Shown here piece by piece: positions 13,167 through 23,937 of a stretch of 64,000 bases of DNA (positions are counted from its first letter, which is position 1; each line of letters starts with the position of its first letter). Source of the stretch: Tetragonia tetragonoides (lineage: Eukaryota; Streptophyta; Magnoliopsida; Caryophyllales; Aizoaceae); NCBI GenBank assembly GCA_038025085.1, contig CM076150.1, positions 498,501 through 562,500 on the forward strand, written 5' to 3'. Under the pieces are notes generated by a model. It worked only from the letters and a program-made list of their open reading frames with translations. It was not told the DNA's origin and ran no database searches. A program made the translations under genes and the position numbers.

Positions 13167-14516
13167 ATGTCTGGTAGTATGCCCAAATATGATATTCCTT
13201 TGTTTGATGGTAAAATTAATTTTACTGTGTGGAAGAGTACGGTTGAGGATTTGTTGGTTCAACAAAATTTAGATGAGGCTTTAGATGAGACAAAGCCTAG
13301 TGGGGTGACCGATGCCCAATGGACATCGAAGAAGAAGAAAGCTGTCAGTACTATTAGATTAGCTATGGCTCCGGAGATCAAGTATAATTACTTGACTGAG
13401 ACAGATCCAAAGAAGTTGTTGGATAAGCTCCAGAGTGTATATGCATCAAAGTCACTGACTAACAAGCTTTGTTTGAGATATGAGTTGTACCAGCTAAAGA
13501 TGGAGCAAGGTACAGCGTTGCAGGACCACATTAATAACTTTAACCAGCTAGTATGTCAGTTGAGAAATGCAGATGAGAAGATCTCTGATCAAGAGGAGGC
13601 ATTATTATTGTTGGCTTCACTACCTAAGTCCTACAGGCCAATTGTGCAGACATTACTTGTAGGGAGGACAGAGATTACACTAGATGAAGCAATGACAGTG
13701 TTGAGAGAGAATGATCGGATGATGTTGCAGGTTGATGGTATCTCTTCAAGTGATGGAGGAGATAGAGTACTAGCTGCGGAGGTGTCCGAAAGAGGGAGGA
13801 ATCATGAGAGGAGAGGAGGTGGCCCGAGAAGTAGATCGAAGTCGCGCGCGAGAGACTTTAGTAACGTGGAGTGTTACTATTGTGGTGAGAAGGGTCATAT
13901 TCAGAGTCGTTGCCCAAAGATGAGAGATGATTTGAAGAGTTTCAAGCAGCTGCAAGAGAAGATGGGTAAGACAAAAATTGATGATGATAGCGGTTCCTCT
14001 AATGTAATTATGTCTTGTGATGGTAATAAAGAGTTGTTCTTGGCTAGTAACAATGAGGGGAAGGAAAGCCAAGAGAGTTGGGTGTTGGACTCTGGCGCTT
14101 CGGTTCACATTTGTAGAGACCATGCTATGTTTGATACTTTGTGCCAAGATGGTGAGTATGGTGACATCAACATGGGGAGTGGTAAGTTGAAGGCCAAAGG
14201 GATGGGAAGCATCCGCATTGAGCTCCATGGTGGTGTGACTAGAACTTTCCAGAATGTGAGGTATGTACCCGATGCTCGTGTTAACGTGATTTCGTTGGGT
14301 GAGTTGACATCGCAAGGGTGTAGATACATTGGTACGGGAAGGTGGTGCAAAGTGTATCGTGGTGCTACTTTGATTGTGCAAGGGAGGAAGGCGGAGAACA
14401 ACTTGTGTTATGTTGAGGGTCATTGCATAGGGAGGAGCAAGACCGTGAAGAAAAAGGTCCGTTTCTCGGACAAGGTGGAAGTATTTGGTGATTTGGGTCG
14501 AGGGAGGATTTGTTGA
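13167..14516 (+). CDS. gag: Copia Gag with zinc knuckle and protease start
   Basis: Open frame of 449 aa from ATG 13167 (MSGSMPKYDIPLFDGKINF). The frame is also open upstream to the primer-binding site, but this is the first ATG after the leader. The UBN2-type Gag core lies at about residues 10-215, followed by a basic Arg/Ser stretch. A CCHC zinc knuckle, CYYCGEKGHIQSRC, starts at about residue 236. WVLDSGASVHICRDH at about 304-318 carries the DSGA protease motif and is followed by pre-integrase-like sequence. After that the frame runs through VKKKVRFSDKVEVFGDLGRG directly to the 3' LTR. The stop TGA is made by the first six bases of that LTR (TGT TGA). No integrase or reverse transcriptase is present. 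The intact frame suggests selection or very recent insertion. Confidence 0.9.
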   Translation: MSGSMPKYDIPLFDGKINFTVWKSTVEDLLVQQNLDEALDETKPSGVTDAQWTSKKKKAVSTIRLAMAPEIKYNYLTETDPKKLLDKLQSVYASKSLTNKLCLRYELYQLKMEQGTALQDHINNFNQLVCQLRNADEKISDQEEALLLLASLPKSYRPIVQTLLVGRTEITLDEAMTVLRENDRMMLQVDGISSSDGGDRVLAAEVSERGRNHERRGGGPRSRSKSRARDFSNVECYYCGEKGHIQSRCPKMRDDLKSFKQLQEKMGKTKIDDDSGSSNVIMSCDGNKELFLASNNEGKESQESWVLDSGASVHICRDHAMFDTLCQDGEYGDINMGSGKLKAKGMGSIRIELHGGVTRTFQNVRYVPDARVNVISLGELTSQGCRYIGTGRWCKVYRGATLIVQGRKAENNLCYVEGHCIGRSKTVKKKVRFSDKVEVFGDLGRGRIC

Positions 14517-15153
14517 GGTAACGCCCCAAATACCAAATAATATTTAGTTGTGTTTTATTTTAGTTTTGTAAAGAAATAAAATAAAACAAAAGAAAAAGAA
14601 AAGAAAAAGAATTAGAAAAGAAATAGGACTTTGATTGGGCTTAATGTCTTTAAGGGTTAGGCAAGCCTTGATTGATTATAAAAGAACCATCAGAGGCTTA
14701 TGCAAAACGGCAGAAGCAGAGCACAGCCGAACAAAAAGAAAGGAAGAGAGCCAGTGAGTGAGAGACAAACAAAGAGGTTTGTTCCAGTTCACGGTTAATT
14801 CGGTTTGTTTGGGTGAAGATAATCGGAGTATTCGGATCGGTCATCGACAGGTATTTTGTGGGTGTATCTTTGGTTTTGTGAGAGTACCAAATTGAGTTAG
14901 GGTTTGTCAATTTGTGCTAGTACCAAAGATAGTTTGTTTACTTGTTGCTTGATCTTGTGATTGTTGCCGATTGTAATCTTGATTATCATAGTGGATTATT
15001 ATTTAGTGCGTGGAGAACCGCACCGTGGTTTTTCCCCTAATTGAGAGGGGTTTTCCACGTAAAATTGTTTGTGTTGTTTTTGGGTTCTTGCACTTTATTT
15101 TTCCGATTATCTGTTATTGTGATTGTGGGTAAATACCGTAGTTTTCCCCAACA
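14511..15153 (+). repeat. 3' LTR of the gag-only Copia element
   Basis: 643 bp and nearly identical to the 5' LTR. The purine-rich GGGTCGAGGGAGGATT before it is both the presumed polypurine tract and the last codons of gag. Confidence 0.92.
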
Positions 15154-15271
15154 AAACTGACATCCCTTTGGATTTGATCATAGCTTTCATACCTAAGAGA
15201 TCAATGTCTAATTTTGATTCCTCTAGCATGATTTCGACACTTTAACACACCCTACCTTAGCTAAGCCAGGA

Positions 15272-18200
15272 TCAGCAGCAGGTTGCTTTTTCTTGTCTCT
15301 TGGGTTTCCTTGATTTGTTGCCAGCTTTGTCTGCCTGTGAAACAATTTTAGAGGTCGTAAAACCTGCATCTTCAAACTGTTGTGCTCTGTCAGGAAGCAA
15401 GGCATTCCGAACAACCACCTCAACTCCATCATAGATCCAAACACCTAGGGTCGCCTCTCCTTTAATTCCAATGGCAAACCAGCCCACACCAGCAGTGGCA
15501 ATGTCAACAGAACTTGCATCCCAACTATTTCCACTCACATGACACTCTCTTCTCGTCCACCTACCAAGCTCTTCAGCTCGATTCTCTCCAATGGGGGGCT
15601 GAAGAAGGTAAGAAAAAAAAAGATCAGAAAAGAAGAAAGAAATTACATCACAATTTGGAATACAAGAATTCATGAATTGGAAGCTATATAAGCCATGAAG
15701 TTTGAAGCTATTATAATGACTACTCTAGATTTAGAGTGTAACATTTGAATTGCAAGTCATCTGTGTTGCAGATTGAGAATCACTTGGCTTAAGTCATCTG
15801 TAACACGGAATTGCATCCACTTGGCCTAATCCACTACCCTAACATATGTCACATACCAGTGAAAGGAAATTACAAGCCATCTGTGTTGCAGATTGACAAG
15901 TTTTGACTAATATTAATCTTAAAAGAAAGAAACAAATTACTATCTCATCATTGCATCGAGTATTGTTACCTGCAGCTGTTGGCCAAAATGATCTATAACC
16001 ATTCTATCAGCATTTTCTGTTTTCCCCATATGCAATGGGAGAAGAGGGGAAGCCCACACAGTAACATAAACCGAGTCTACAGATAGGTCTTCTATGTCTA
16101 GCCTTACGAGCCCAGCAATATGAACTGTATAACCAACCTGTAGCCAACAAATGATCAACAATTAGGCATGGAAGGAATAACTCATTATTAAGAGTTCAGA
16201 ATTCATGAAACACAACATTCCACATGCTTTCTTTACATAAAATAAGAAGCCAGCGAACTTCAGTTCACAACAATACACTCACATTTGTTCTTTAATTCTT
16301 TGTGCTGCAGCAAACCCAGAAAGTTGAACTAGTATCGAAACAAATTAAATGGTTTTGCTTAAGAGCCAATTCTGCAGTGCAAATCAAGTAGTGTTGTTCA
16401 CTTTGAACACTCTCACACCATTTTTTTCCCCGGTGGCGTACCACATAGGTGCGTACCCATAAAATTTTCTTTCAATCTTCAATCTGTAGGATGATATTAG
16501 TGTATAATTTTACAAGGCACCTTTTTCTCTTTTTAGAGATCCTTTCCCATTAGTGCTACGATTGCAACGCTTTGAAACAATCAGTTGGTCTTTACAGATC
16601 TTTAGCATTAAATCACCAACGACAATTTGATGTTTCCCCAAGCACTTATCAACTTATAATAAAACGCCTGGCTTTAGAAGAAGATAATGTGAAAAAGGCT
16701 AAAGCATCATCTTAGATGCCAAGCTTGAGCTTTTTGAAATTGAACATATCTGGACTCACAAGTACTTACCTAATGCACTTGGTTAAATAGTTAAGGCATA
16801 TCTGGACCGTCCTTGGCAACCTAAGAGCCCCCTCCTTGACCCCCTAAGGCCTTCCCCAACGCCCTAACTTCATATACACCTTCGTTTTGGTGTGGGACCC
16901 TTAAAAAAGTAGATAGCTAGTAAGCGGTCATCTAAGGCCCCGAGGGCCTCCCACATCCCTTCGGGGGTTCCTGTCCAACAGGATTTAAAAAATAACACCT
17001 TGGTCCCAAAACCTCCCAAACGCCTAGTATTCAGGATTTATCGCCTTAGAATGGGGCAATGTCCGGACCCTCCAGAGTGGTGGAGTGTTCCCACCTACAT
17101 GAAGGTTCATGGGAACCAAGGGACACCCAAGAGGATTCTAGGTGGCACCAAGGGGTCTTCTGAATGCCAAAACTTTACATTCACCCATGGTACAGGTATC
17201 GAAGCCTTAAAAGTGAGTCACTAGTAAAGGGTCACCAAAGGCTATTTGGGACCAATAACCAACCACGGGATGTCAATTTTCGTCCAATATCACTTGAAAT
17301 AACCACCTTCGTGTCATGTCATCCCCAATGCCCCGCTATCATGAGCTAATCTGTGGAATTTGGGCCTCCGACTCCGAGAGGTCCCAAAATCAAGGTTTTT
17401 TTTTCTTCCGAATAATATTGAACCAGGGCCCCTAGGGGACGTCGGAGGCCCCCCACAATTTGTTATAGGATTCAATAGCTTTTCTAACCCTTCACATATC
17501 AACCACTTTTAAGATTCAAACACAGAAAATCATGGTTGTATGTGAACTTAGCGCATTGGAGAAGGTTTTAAACAGGCACCCAAGGGCCTTTTAGGCTGCT
17601 TTCTGTCGAAGGAACCTCAATGTTTATAAACTTTACCGGCTCTCCAGTTGAAGTTCATAATCCAAGAAAATTAAGTTATAAACTCTTCAGGTCGTGTGTC
17701 TATAGTGTGTGTAGCCGCAAAGAAGAGCTTATGGATTAGGTTATGAGTGGCTAACAATTCCATAAAAGGTTACATTCTTAGAATGATTCAGGTTTGAGGT
17801 CAATAAGGTATTAAGTCTAAACTAAGGTGTTATTTATCTGCATTCCATGTGCTTGAATTCAGATGAAATTCTCTCACTTATCAGAAAACATTAATATATC
17901 TAGCTAATTCAGGTGAATAGTTTGTTCCTATCTTAACAGTTGAAGTTCGACCTGCCAACTCTACCCTGATATATGCTCTTCCCCTAAATCTAGACAGTAT
18001 ATAACAACATCAACTACAACACAACATCTATAAAAAGCAGCAAGGCAAATGGAAGATTCCAGGAACTGAAGCAAAGCATGCACTCACACAAATCTGGTGG
18101 ATAATCACAACAATTCTGAAGCAGATTAGTACATCTTTTGCTGAAGATAAAAGAACAACCCAACATATGAGAACTACCAACCAAACTCTGAGAAATAACT

Positions 18201-19433
18201 CACCTTGATCCTGTAAGTTCTTGGCTTCAACTCCTTCCCCATATGGACAAGCTTCTGCTCTTCCCTTGTCAGCCTAGTAGCTAAATGATGTGGATTTAAA
18301 AGCCCAGGTGTATCGAACAACTTCGTGTTTCCAGGAAGGACTCCCTCCAATCTTAATATGCCCAATGTAGTTCCTGGCACAGGCGCCTCCGTTATGTGTG
18401 TTCCCTTCCCACTCACATGCTTCCCAATAGCATTGATCAATGTAGACTTCCCTGCATTTTGAGCCCCAACCGCCCACACATTCCCTCTTGGCCCTGCCAA
18501 TCTAACCACATCATCTATCAAATTCTTGACGCCCCAATCTCTCACCGCGCTAACCATATGCAGACTGGTTAACTTACTCGCCCCTCCTTCCCTAGCCCGT
18601 TGCCTAATCCAATGCTCCAACCTAGTTGGCGATATCGAACTCGGTAACAAATCAAGCTTGGACAATACTAGCACCATCCTAGGCACATTCCCAGACTTCC
18701 CTTCCTTCCATGCTGTCAAATTATCATCAATTGTTGCCGAAACCAACTTGGCAACCTTTTTCGGGAACGACCCATCAAAATCAGCAGCATCCACTATCAT
18801 CAAAACCACAGACCTAACCCCAGAGGCACTAGCCAATTTCCTACCAATTGTATGGTTAAAATCAAAATCTGGCAACAAATTCTCTACAGTAACATCTTTA
18901 ACCTTGCCATAGTGCCTTAGGGAATGACACCTGGCACAAACTATTGGTTTTTCAGCTAAATTAGGGTTTAAGGGAGGGTTTTGGGGCTCTGCAGGCTCAT
19001 TTAGAATACCCCTTTTCAGGATATCCGACATTTCAGGCTCATCAAGCACAAATTTGCGACTAATGGGTACTTTGTAATCTGGGTTTTTAGGGGCAGGCTT
19101 AGCAAAAAAGCCAGGTTTTTTAGGGTCTATATCCTGCATATGAACACCACAACCAGGGCATATCTGTCGCGTTTGAGATGCAGTTTCGTCAAAATTACCT
19201 TCTCGAGTGAAACTCTGAAGTGGGTTTTGATTGGATTGTGAAGAGAAGTGTTTGGCAATTTGCGAACATGGTAGAAGATCAATAACAGGGTTTCGAAAAC
19301 AGGGGTTTGTTTTAGAATTAGAAGCTAAAATCAGGGTTTCTGAAGTGTTGCCACAATGGAGGTGAGATGAAGCAAGTAAAGAGAGAGAAAGCAAATGTTT
19401 CAGCTTTGATGGATAGCATCTCCGAGCTAACAT
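15272..19433 (-). CDS. Circularly permuted YqeH-type GTPase, BPG2-like, organellar
   Basis: Three exons on the minus strand (18204-19433, 15970-16137, 15272-15598) give 574 aa. The N-terminus (MLARRCYPSKLKHLLSLSLL) is basic and Ser/Leu rich, a plastid or mitochondrial targeting sequence. Zinc-binding pairs ICPGCGVHMQD and VCARCHSLRHYG precede a GTPase domain in permuted order: G4 (VLSKLDLLP), then G1 (VGAQNAGKSTLINAIG), G2-like PGTTLG and G3 (LFDTPGL). This G4-G5-G1-G2-G3 order is the signature of YqeH/RsgA-type ribosome-assembly GTPases. In plants the match is BRASSINAZOLE INSENSITIVE PALE GREEN 2 and its paralogues, which act in chloroplast rRNA maturation. The shorter N-terminus fits the At4g10620-like paralogue as well as BPG2 itself. 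The C-terminus ends KKQ-rich and Cys-Cys. Intron 1 contains a GC-rich block at 16.8-17.5 kb. Confidence 0.88.
16800..17500. repeat. GC-rich repeat-like block in GTPase intron 1
   Basis: Inside intron 1 (16138-18203) this stretch is far richer in C/G runs (GGGCCCCTAGGGG, GGCCCCGAGGGCC, GGCCTCCGAC) than the flanking AT-rich intron. It resembles the style of the satellite on the right side of the window, but I could not align it to the monomer by eye. Probably an old transposon or repeat fragment. Confidence 0.35.
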
Positions 19434-20324
19434 TTCGATGCTGAAATTGAAGACAAGAAGAACTTAACTGGCATCAATGGCGCTTGGGAAGCTAATATTC
19501 AGGCTTCAGCCAACTAGCACCCAATTGTATACAACTCAAATGCGTTTCTTTGAAATTAGTGTAGAGAGATGAATTCGAACGAAATAAACTACTGTACAAT
19601 CTGAGAGATAATATGAGAAGAATTTTTTTTTTGGTGCAATAATATGAGATGAATTTGAAGAACAAGAGAACCTGGTTTGGTTTAGCGAGTAGATGCTGAG
19701 GGAGGGTGGAGTTGTGCTGCAATCCGCATGAGACTTGAGAGTTGAGAGAGACGAGCCCTAAATTAATGGACTTTGACAAATGCCTTTTGTACCCCTTTAG
19801 AACCAAGCCTCCTATTTTCTACTCCACTTTGTACTGTAATTAATTGCTGTTTTAGATGATCAACCTTTCAAATGAGTTAACTCGCTGATTTGACTCGGTC
19901 GAAATCTTCAATCAGGCGATGGTTTTGAGCCCGGGCAATCGGGCATGATTTTAAGGCTTAAACAATTGTAGGATACCAAGTTCATCCAAGGTGAAATCTT
20001 GTAATTTTTTGTTAAATTTGTACTGTTGCTTAAAATGCGGTTATGTGATCTGTCTAAACATTTTTGGACCTGTTGGTTATGTGTATGTTAACTCATAATT
20101 GATCAAGTTTCTTGACAGTTACAAAATCGCTAAGAACAGAACATTCAGAGATGAATCACTCATCAAAAAGCTTTATAATAGTAGTACAATAGATTAGTTG
20201 CTGGCATTTGCCGAATGTTGAGGATAAACTGTATGTACAAAAGCATTTTGGACAGACAAGGTTTGTCTATGTCTTTACTATTGAGTCTAATGCCTAAATT
20301 ATACAGCAGTTGTAGACCAAAATC
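19434..20324. other. GTPase 5' region and SINAT 3' region
   Basis: Both flanking genes run on the minus strand. The stretch holds the 5' leader of the GTPase gene and the 3' UTR of the SINAT gene. Nothing else was recognised. Confidence 0.5.
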
Positions 20325-21991
20325 TCATTGCTCTTTCCAGATACGGCCAGCAACCTTGAGTCTCAGCTCCTGGCCATCACCACCTGAAAAAAAAAGTGCC
20401 AAGTCCCTATGGATGATGAGCCCATCTTGGCTGTCTCTAACTTTCCTGTGACTATCCCGAATGCTTCTCGGAATTCCTTGAAACCCTAATTTTCTTCCAC
20501 TTCCACCGACTTCCAAGCTATAGCGGAACTTCTTTGCATCGTGGTCATCGCCCATGAACCGCAAAAACGCCATGTAAACGGGCGCCATTCCTATAAGAAA
20601 AGCCTCAAAATGCAAGCAGAACTGCCTCCCAAAGCAATTAAAGATCTGTAGCATAAAAGTGTACCCAACATTAATAGGTATATGGTAAATCTGGGGATAT
20701 TCTCCTCTGCTGAACTGATTTCATAATATTAAGACAAAACTGACTTACTGTCAACATCCACGTTGCGTTTTCAACCTCGTGAGGATTGGATTTTACATAT
20801 CGGTGATTGAAAGTACACCCGTCATGCATGTCCACCCGATGATCCTCCTTGAGATGTATAACAAGGGACGGGATATCCCCTATGACAGAGCACTCGGATC
20901 CTGCATAAGGGCAATTGAATGGGCGAAACCTGCAATTTGTTTCGTGCTTCAGCTTGTTGTAGTAAGGGAATATGTCATGGCAGCCCTTGTTCTTGTATCT
21001 ACATGGAAGTTCTAGTGACTCTGCTACCCTCTCCAAAGCCAAGCACCTAATGTTGCCAAGCTCATAGCGACAAGTAGGGCAACTATTCTGTACCCTAGGC
21101 TTACAGTGGGAACACAAGGTGTGGCCATTAGGACACTGAAAGTAGCATCAATAGATCTTGTGTCAGATTTGTGAAAAATTAAAGCCTACAATAAAACAAC
21201 AAACAAATTGACCAGCAAACATACAATGCCTTCATTTTTTCCAGGGCCGGCTCAACCCAACGGCCACTGTAGCACTGGGTTATGCTGGCCACAACTAACG
21301 AGAAAAGACCTCATTTTAAGATTTGGCTGCCTTTGTGTGTTTGAGTCTAGAACAAAAGAGATAAGGCTGCACATATATCATATACTGTACTGGCTGAGTC
21401 GCCTAAGCCTGCCTAATACAAATTTTATTGTACCTAACAACTCACAAATCTCAAAAATACTACTTCTCTCAGTAATTTATGACCCCATAGGTTTCATCAG
21501 TGTCTAGTGGATAAATTGCCATAAACCTCGAACAGTAATTAACCAATTATGTGTATCCCTAAGCTACTTTACAGAAAACAGAAGATTTTACAGTCTGTCT
21601 TTGTTTTTTGCAAATGATTATCATCTTCCAACTAGGCAATGTATCAAACAGGAACAGAATATACATAATAACTAAGAATAAAAGAAATCTTGGGAGTCAG
21701 AATATATGTAAAAAAGGAAGGAACATCCTAGAAACAACCAATGAATGGTCTCGGAGTGATTAGAAGGCTTGCCTGGTTTATTGGGGGGTACATCAAATTC
21801 AAGCAGACAGGGCACTCAAGAAGCTCATGCACATCATAAGTTGATGGTGATCCAGGCATCCCACCATTACTGGTGCTACCCCTTTTGAAAGAAGAGCTCC
21901 TCGAATCTATATTTGTTGTTGGTATGTCATAATCAGTGAATACAAGACGAGGCTCAAGGACCTCCTTATAGACATCACCACCAGGAGCCAT
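20325..21991 (-). CDS. SINAT2: RING-type E3 ubiquitin ligase of the SINAT (seven-in-absentia) family
   Basis: Three exons on the minus strand (21773-21991, 20749-21135, 20325-20645) give 308 aa, a typical length for plant SINAT1/2-type proteins. The enzyme transfers ubiquitin to substrates and acts as a dimer. Order of domains: short N-terminus MAPGGDVYKEVLEPR; RING C3HC4 from about residue 59 (LLECPVCLNLMYPPINQCPN, then GHTLCSHCKPRVQNSCPTCR); SIAH-type zinc fingers (YKNKGCHDIFPYYNKLKHE, FRPFNCPYAGSEC, HLKEDHRVDMHDGCTFNH); then the substrate-binding domain with CFGRQFCLHFEAF, MAPVYMAFLRFMGDD, RSIRDSHRKVRDSQDGLII and end GRIWKEQ. Family members regulate auxin, ABA and brassinosteroid signalling and autophagy factors. 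Intron 1 uses a GC donor. The start is the first in-frame ATG with a typical SINAT1/2 N-terminus; an upstream in-frame Met at 22066 exists but is not conserved-looking. Confidence 0.93.
21136..21772 (-). other. GC-AG intron of the SINAT gene
   Basis: On the coding strand the exon 1 end reads AACCAG then GCAAGC, and the next exon opens after TTTCAG with TGTCCTAATGGC. The join restores the invariant RING sequence PPINQ-CPNGHT, so the donor must be GC. Confidence 0.88.
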
Positions 21992-23600
21992 GTTTAGAGA
22001 AATCTCTCTCTTGTTTGCAATGTATCTTCCCAAAAACCAAATGAGAGTGGCGACTTCTTGTTTCACTTGCCAGTGTCCACTACTGTCCTCACCTGTCCCA
22101 CATGATGAAGATGAATCACATGTGTTATATAATAATCGATACCAGCGATCACATAATCAGATATTTTATTTCACTTGAAACGAACAATAAGGTGGGGCAG
22201 AAAAAAGAATTTATCAGCCCTTGAAACTTGGTCATAATTTGCATAAGAATCAGAACTTAAAAGTTCTAAAAGCATCAGATGTCCATTTCATTTTGGGGTA
22301 AAGCATCAAACTCACAAAGGCTAAAGCACATGTCCTGTATTTCAGAAGTTAATTTCAGTAATGAAACAAGGATGCCATAGCTACACTACATATACCTAAA
22401 CTCATAGCCCAAATTTTATTTGTTTATCGGTCAGCCTGGGTCCTCACCAGGTCCAGCCCATTTCAGGCTGGCAGCTCTCCACCCTCCTTAATCCTTCTCA
22501 GGGAAGATGGATTATCCCCAATCTTGAACCTAAGAGGGGTATCAATTATCATATAGAAGCTGCCCAGTTGACCAACCAATATGGCAAGTTCCTACAGTCA
22601 GTTGTTCAGCTGAGAATGACCCTAAAACACAACACGCCTCCCCTACTTCCCCCTAGGTTGAGTGGCTAATCTGATAAGAAAAGGTAACAACCTAAACTGG
22701 AATTAACATGGATCATCCTTCAATTTAAAAAGAGAAATCCAATTTACCAAAAACAGCCAAAAAAACAAAACGGAAAAAGCAAATTATAAGCTGAAAAACG
22801 AGACTGAAGTCATTGAGGAATGAATCGGGGAAAAAAGGAGGAGCAACTGATGAACAATGCTGTAAAGATGATAGCAAGAACAAAAGTGATGCTAGCACAA
22901 TTTTGGAGTTTGTATCAACAAACATAGCAACTGGGTATTCACCTCTCAATTCATAAAATAGAACCAGCCAAAGTTAGCTCAAAAGCAAGAATTGCCGATG
23001 ATGAGAAAACCCTCTTATTTTCAGGCTTGATCCACTCAAATACCTGAAACAAGCAAATCATCAAACAGTTGGTGGGCGATAATCCAGTTTCAAATTTCAA
23101 GCTGAAATCTGCAATTAATGAACAGTAAATCAGTGTAGACAAAACGAAAGGAAACTGGAAACATATTAACATACCCAGATAGGAAATATTCATGGTCATT
23201 TCAAACCTCATCTGGGTTTTGATTGACTAATCAATCGAAATACAAAGTCGCTCAAATGCTCAATAATTGCAGTATTTCACAGTGTTCTGAGTTGAACAAA
23301 CAAAAATGAAAGGAAAGAAAAGATAGAGACCCCAAGTGTGAGGAGAGATAATTTACAAGTGTCGACAAACTCTCGCTGGTTGGCTCCGCTAATTGCGTAA
23401 ATTATTACATTACGGTAATATATACCTCTGTAATCTCCAAATCATAGAATTACGTTGTCCTATCAGATTAATCCACATGTATTAGTGTGTTAGTCTCTTC
23501 ACAAATTTGTGGTTTTGGGCATTGATTATTTTGATTTTACTACCATCTTCTATAGTAATCTATAGTTGTTTATTAATTTGATGATTGAGTATTATCAGTG
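21992..23600. other. SINAT 5' UTR, probable leader introns and promoter
   Basis: The minus-strand leader probably continues here, with likely untranslated exons (CAG/GT-like junctions around 22090 and 23040-23050), but I cannot fix them. No further protein was recognised. Confidence 0.4.
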
Positions 23601-23607
23601 ATAACTG

Positions 23608-23937
23608 ATAAGGCTGCGTATATCCGGATTTTTTCAGACCTCGTTCTCGACGGAATACTTAGGGTGCGTTTGATAGAGCTTATACGGTCAGTTCAGTTCA
23701 GTTCAGGTGTCAATTCAGTGATTTGAAATTCAGTTAAATGATGTTCAATTCAGCTCACTAGTGCTGGGTTCAGAATCATACTTTTTGTCTCACATATCAA
23801 GTTGTGTTCAATTCAGTTCAGTTGTGTCCAGTTCAGTTCAATAATGTTCAGTTTAGTAATGTTGAATTCACTTCAGTTCTGATAAGTTCAACTCTATCAA
23901 ACGTATCCTTACTGGTCGATTGTTGTTGTTGTTGTTT
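23608..23937 (+). mobile_element. Au/TS-type SINE, split by a MITE
   Basis: AAGGCTGCGTATATCCGG at about 23611 matches the conserved core of Au-like SINEs. After removal of the MITE at 23662-23908 and one target copy, the sequence GGAATACTTACTGG leads into a TTG-repeat tail at 23924-23937, as in other Au/TS tails. The 5' end was not defined. Confidence 0.6.
23662..23908. mobile_element. Tourist-like MITE filled with TTCAG repeats, inserted in a SINE
   Basis: Left end GGGTGCGTTTGATAGAG and the reverse complement of the right end, GGATACGTTTGATAGAG, are terminal inverted repeats. TTA flanks both sides (23659-23661 and 23909-23911). The interior, 247 bp in total, consists largely of degenerate TTCAG/GTTCA repeats. 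Confidence 0.75.

Larger units (their letters stand above)
12440..15153 (+). mobile_element. Gag-only Copia LTR retrotransposon (TR-GAG type), complete with target duplication
   Basis: Two direct LTRs of 643 bp each (12440-13082 and 14511-15153) begin TGTTGAGG and end CCCCAACA. They are flanked by the 5-bp target duplication AAACT (12435-12439 and 15154-15158). A primer-binding site follows the 5' LTR. The 1428-bp interior holds one long open frame for Gag plus the start of Pol and has no integrase, reverse transcriptase or RNase H. On visual comparison the LTRs differ at one base (G at about 12560, T in the other copy), so insertion was recent. The insertion lies about 115 bp downstream of the stop codon of the GTPase gene, in antisense orientation to it. 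Mobilisation would need Pol from an autonomous relative. Confidence 0.93.

Noticed and set aside
13770..14423. 217-codon minus-strand open frame opposite gag
   Set aside because: It lies entirely antisense to the clear Gag-protease frame with its zinc knuckle and DSGA motif, so it is a shadow.
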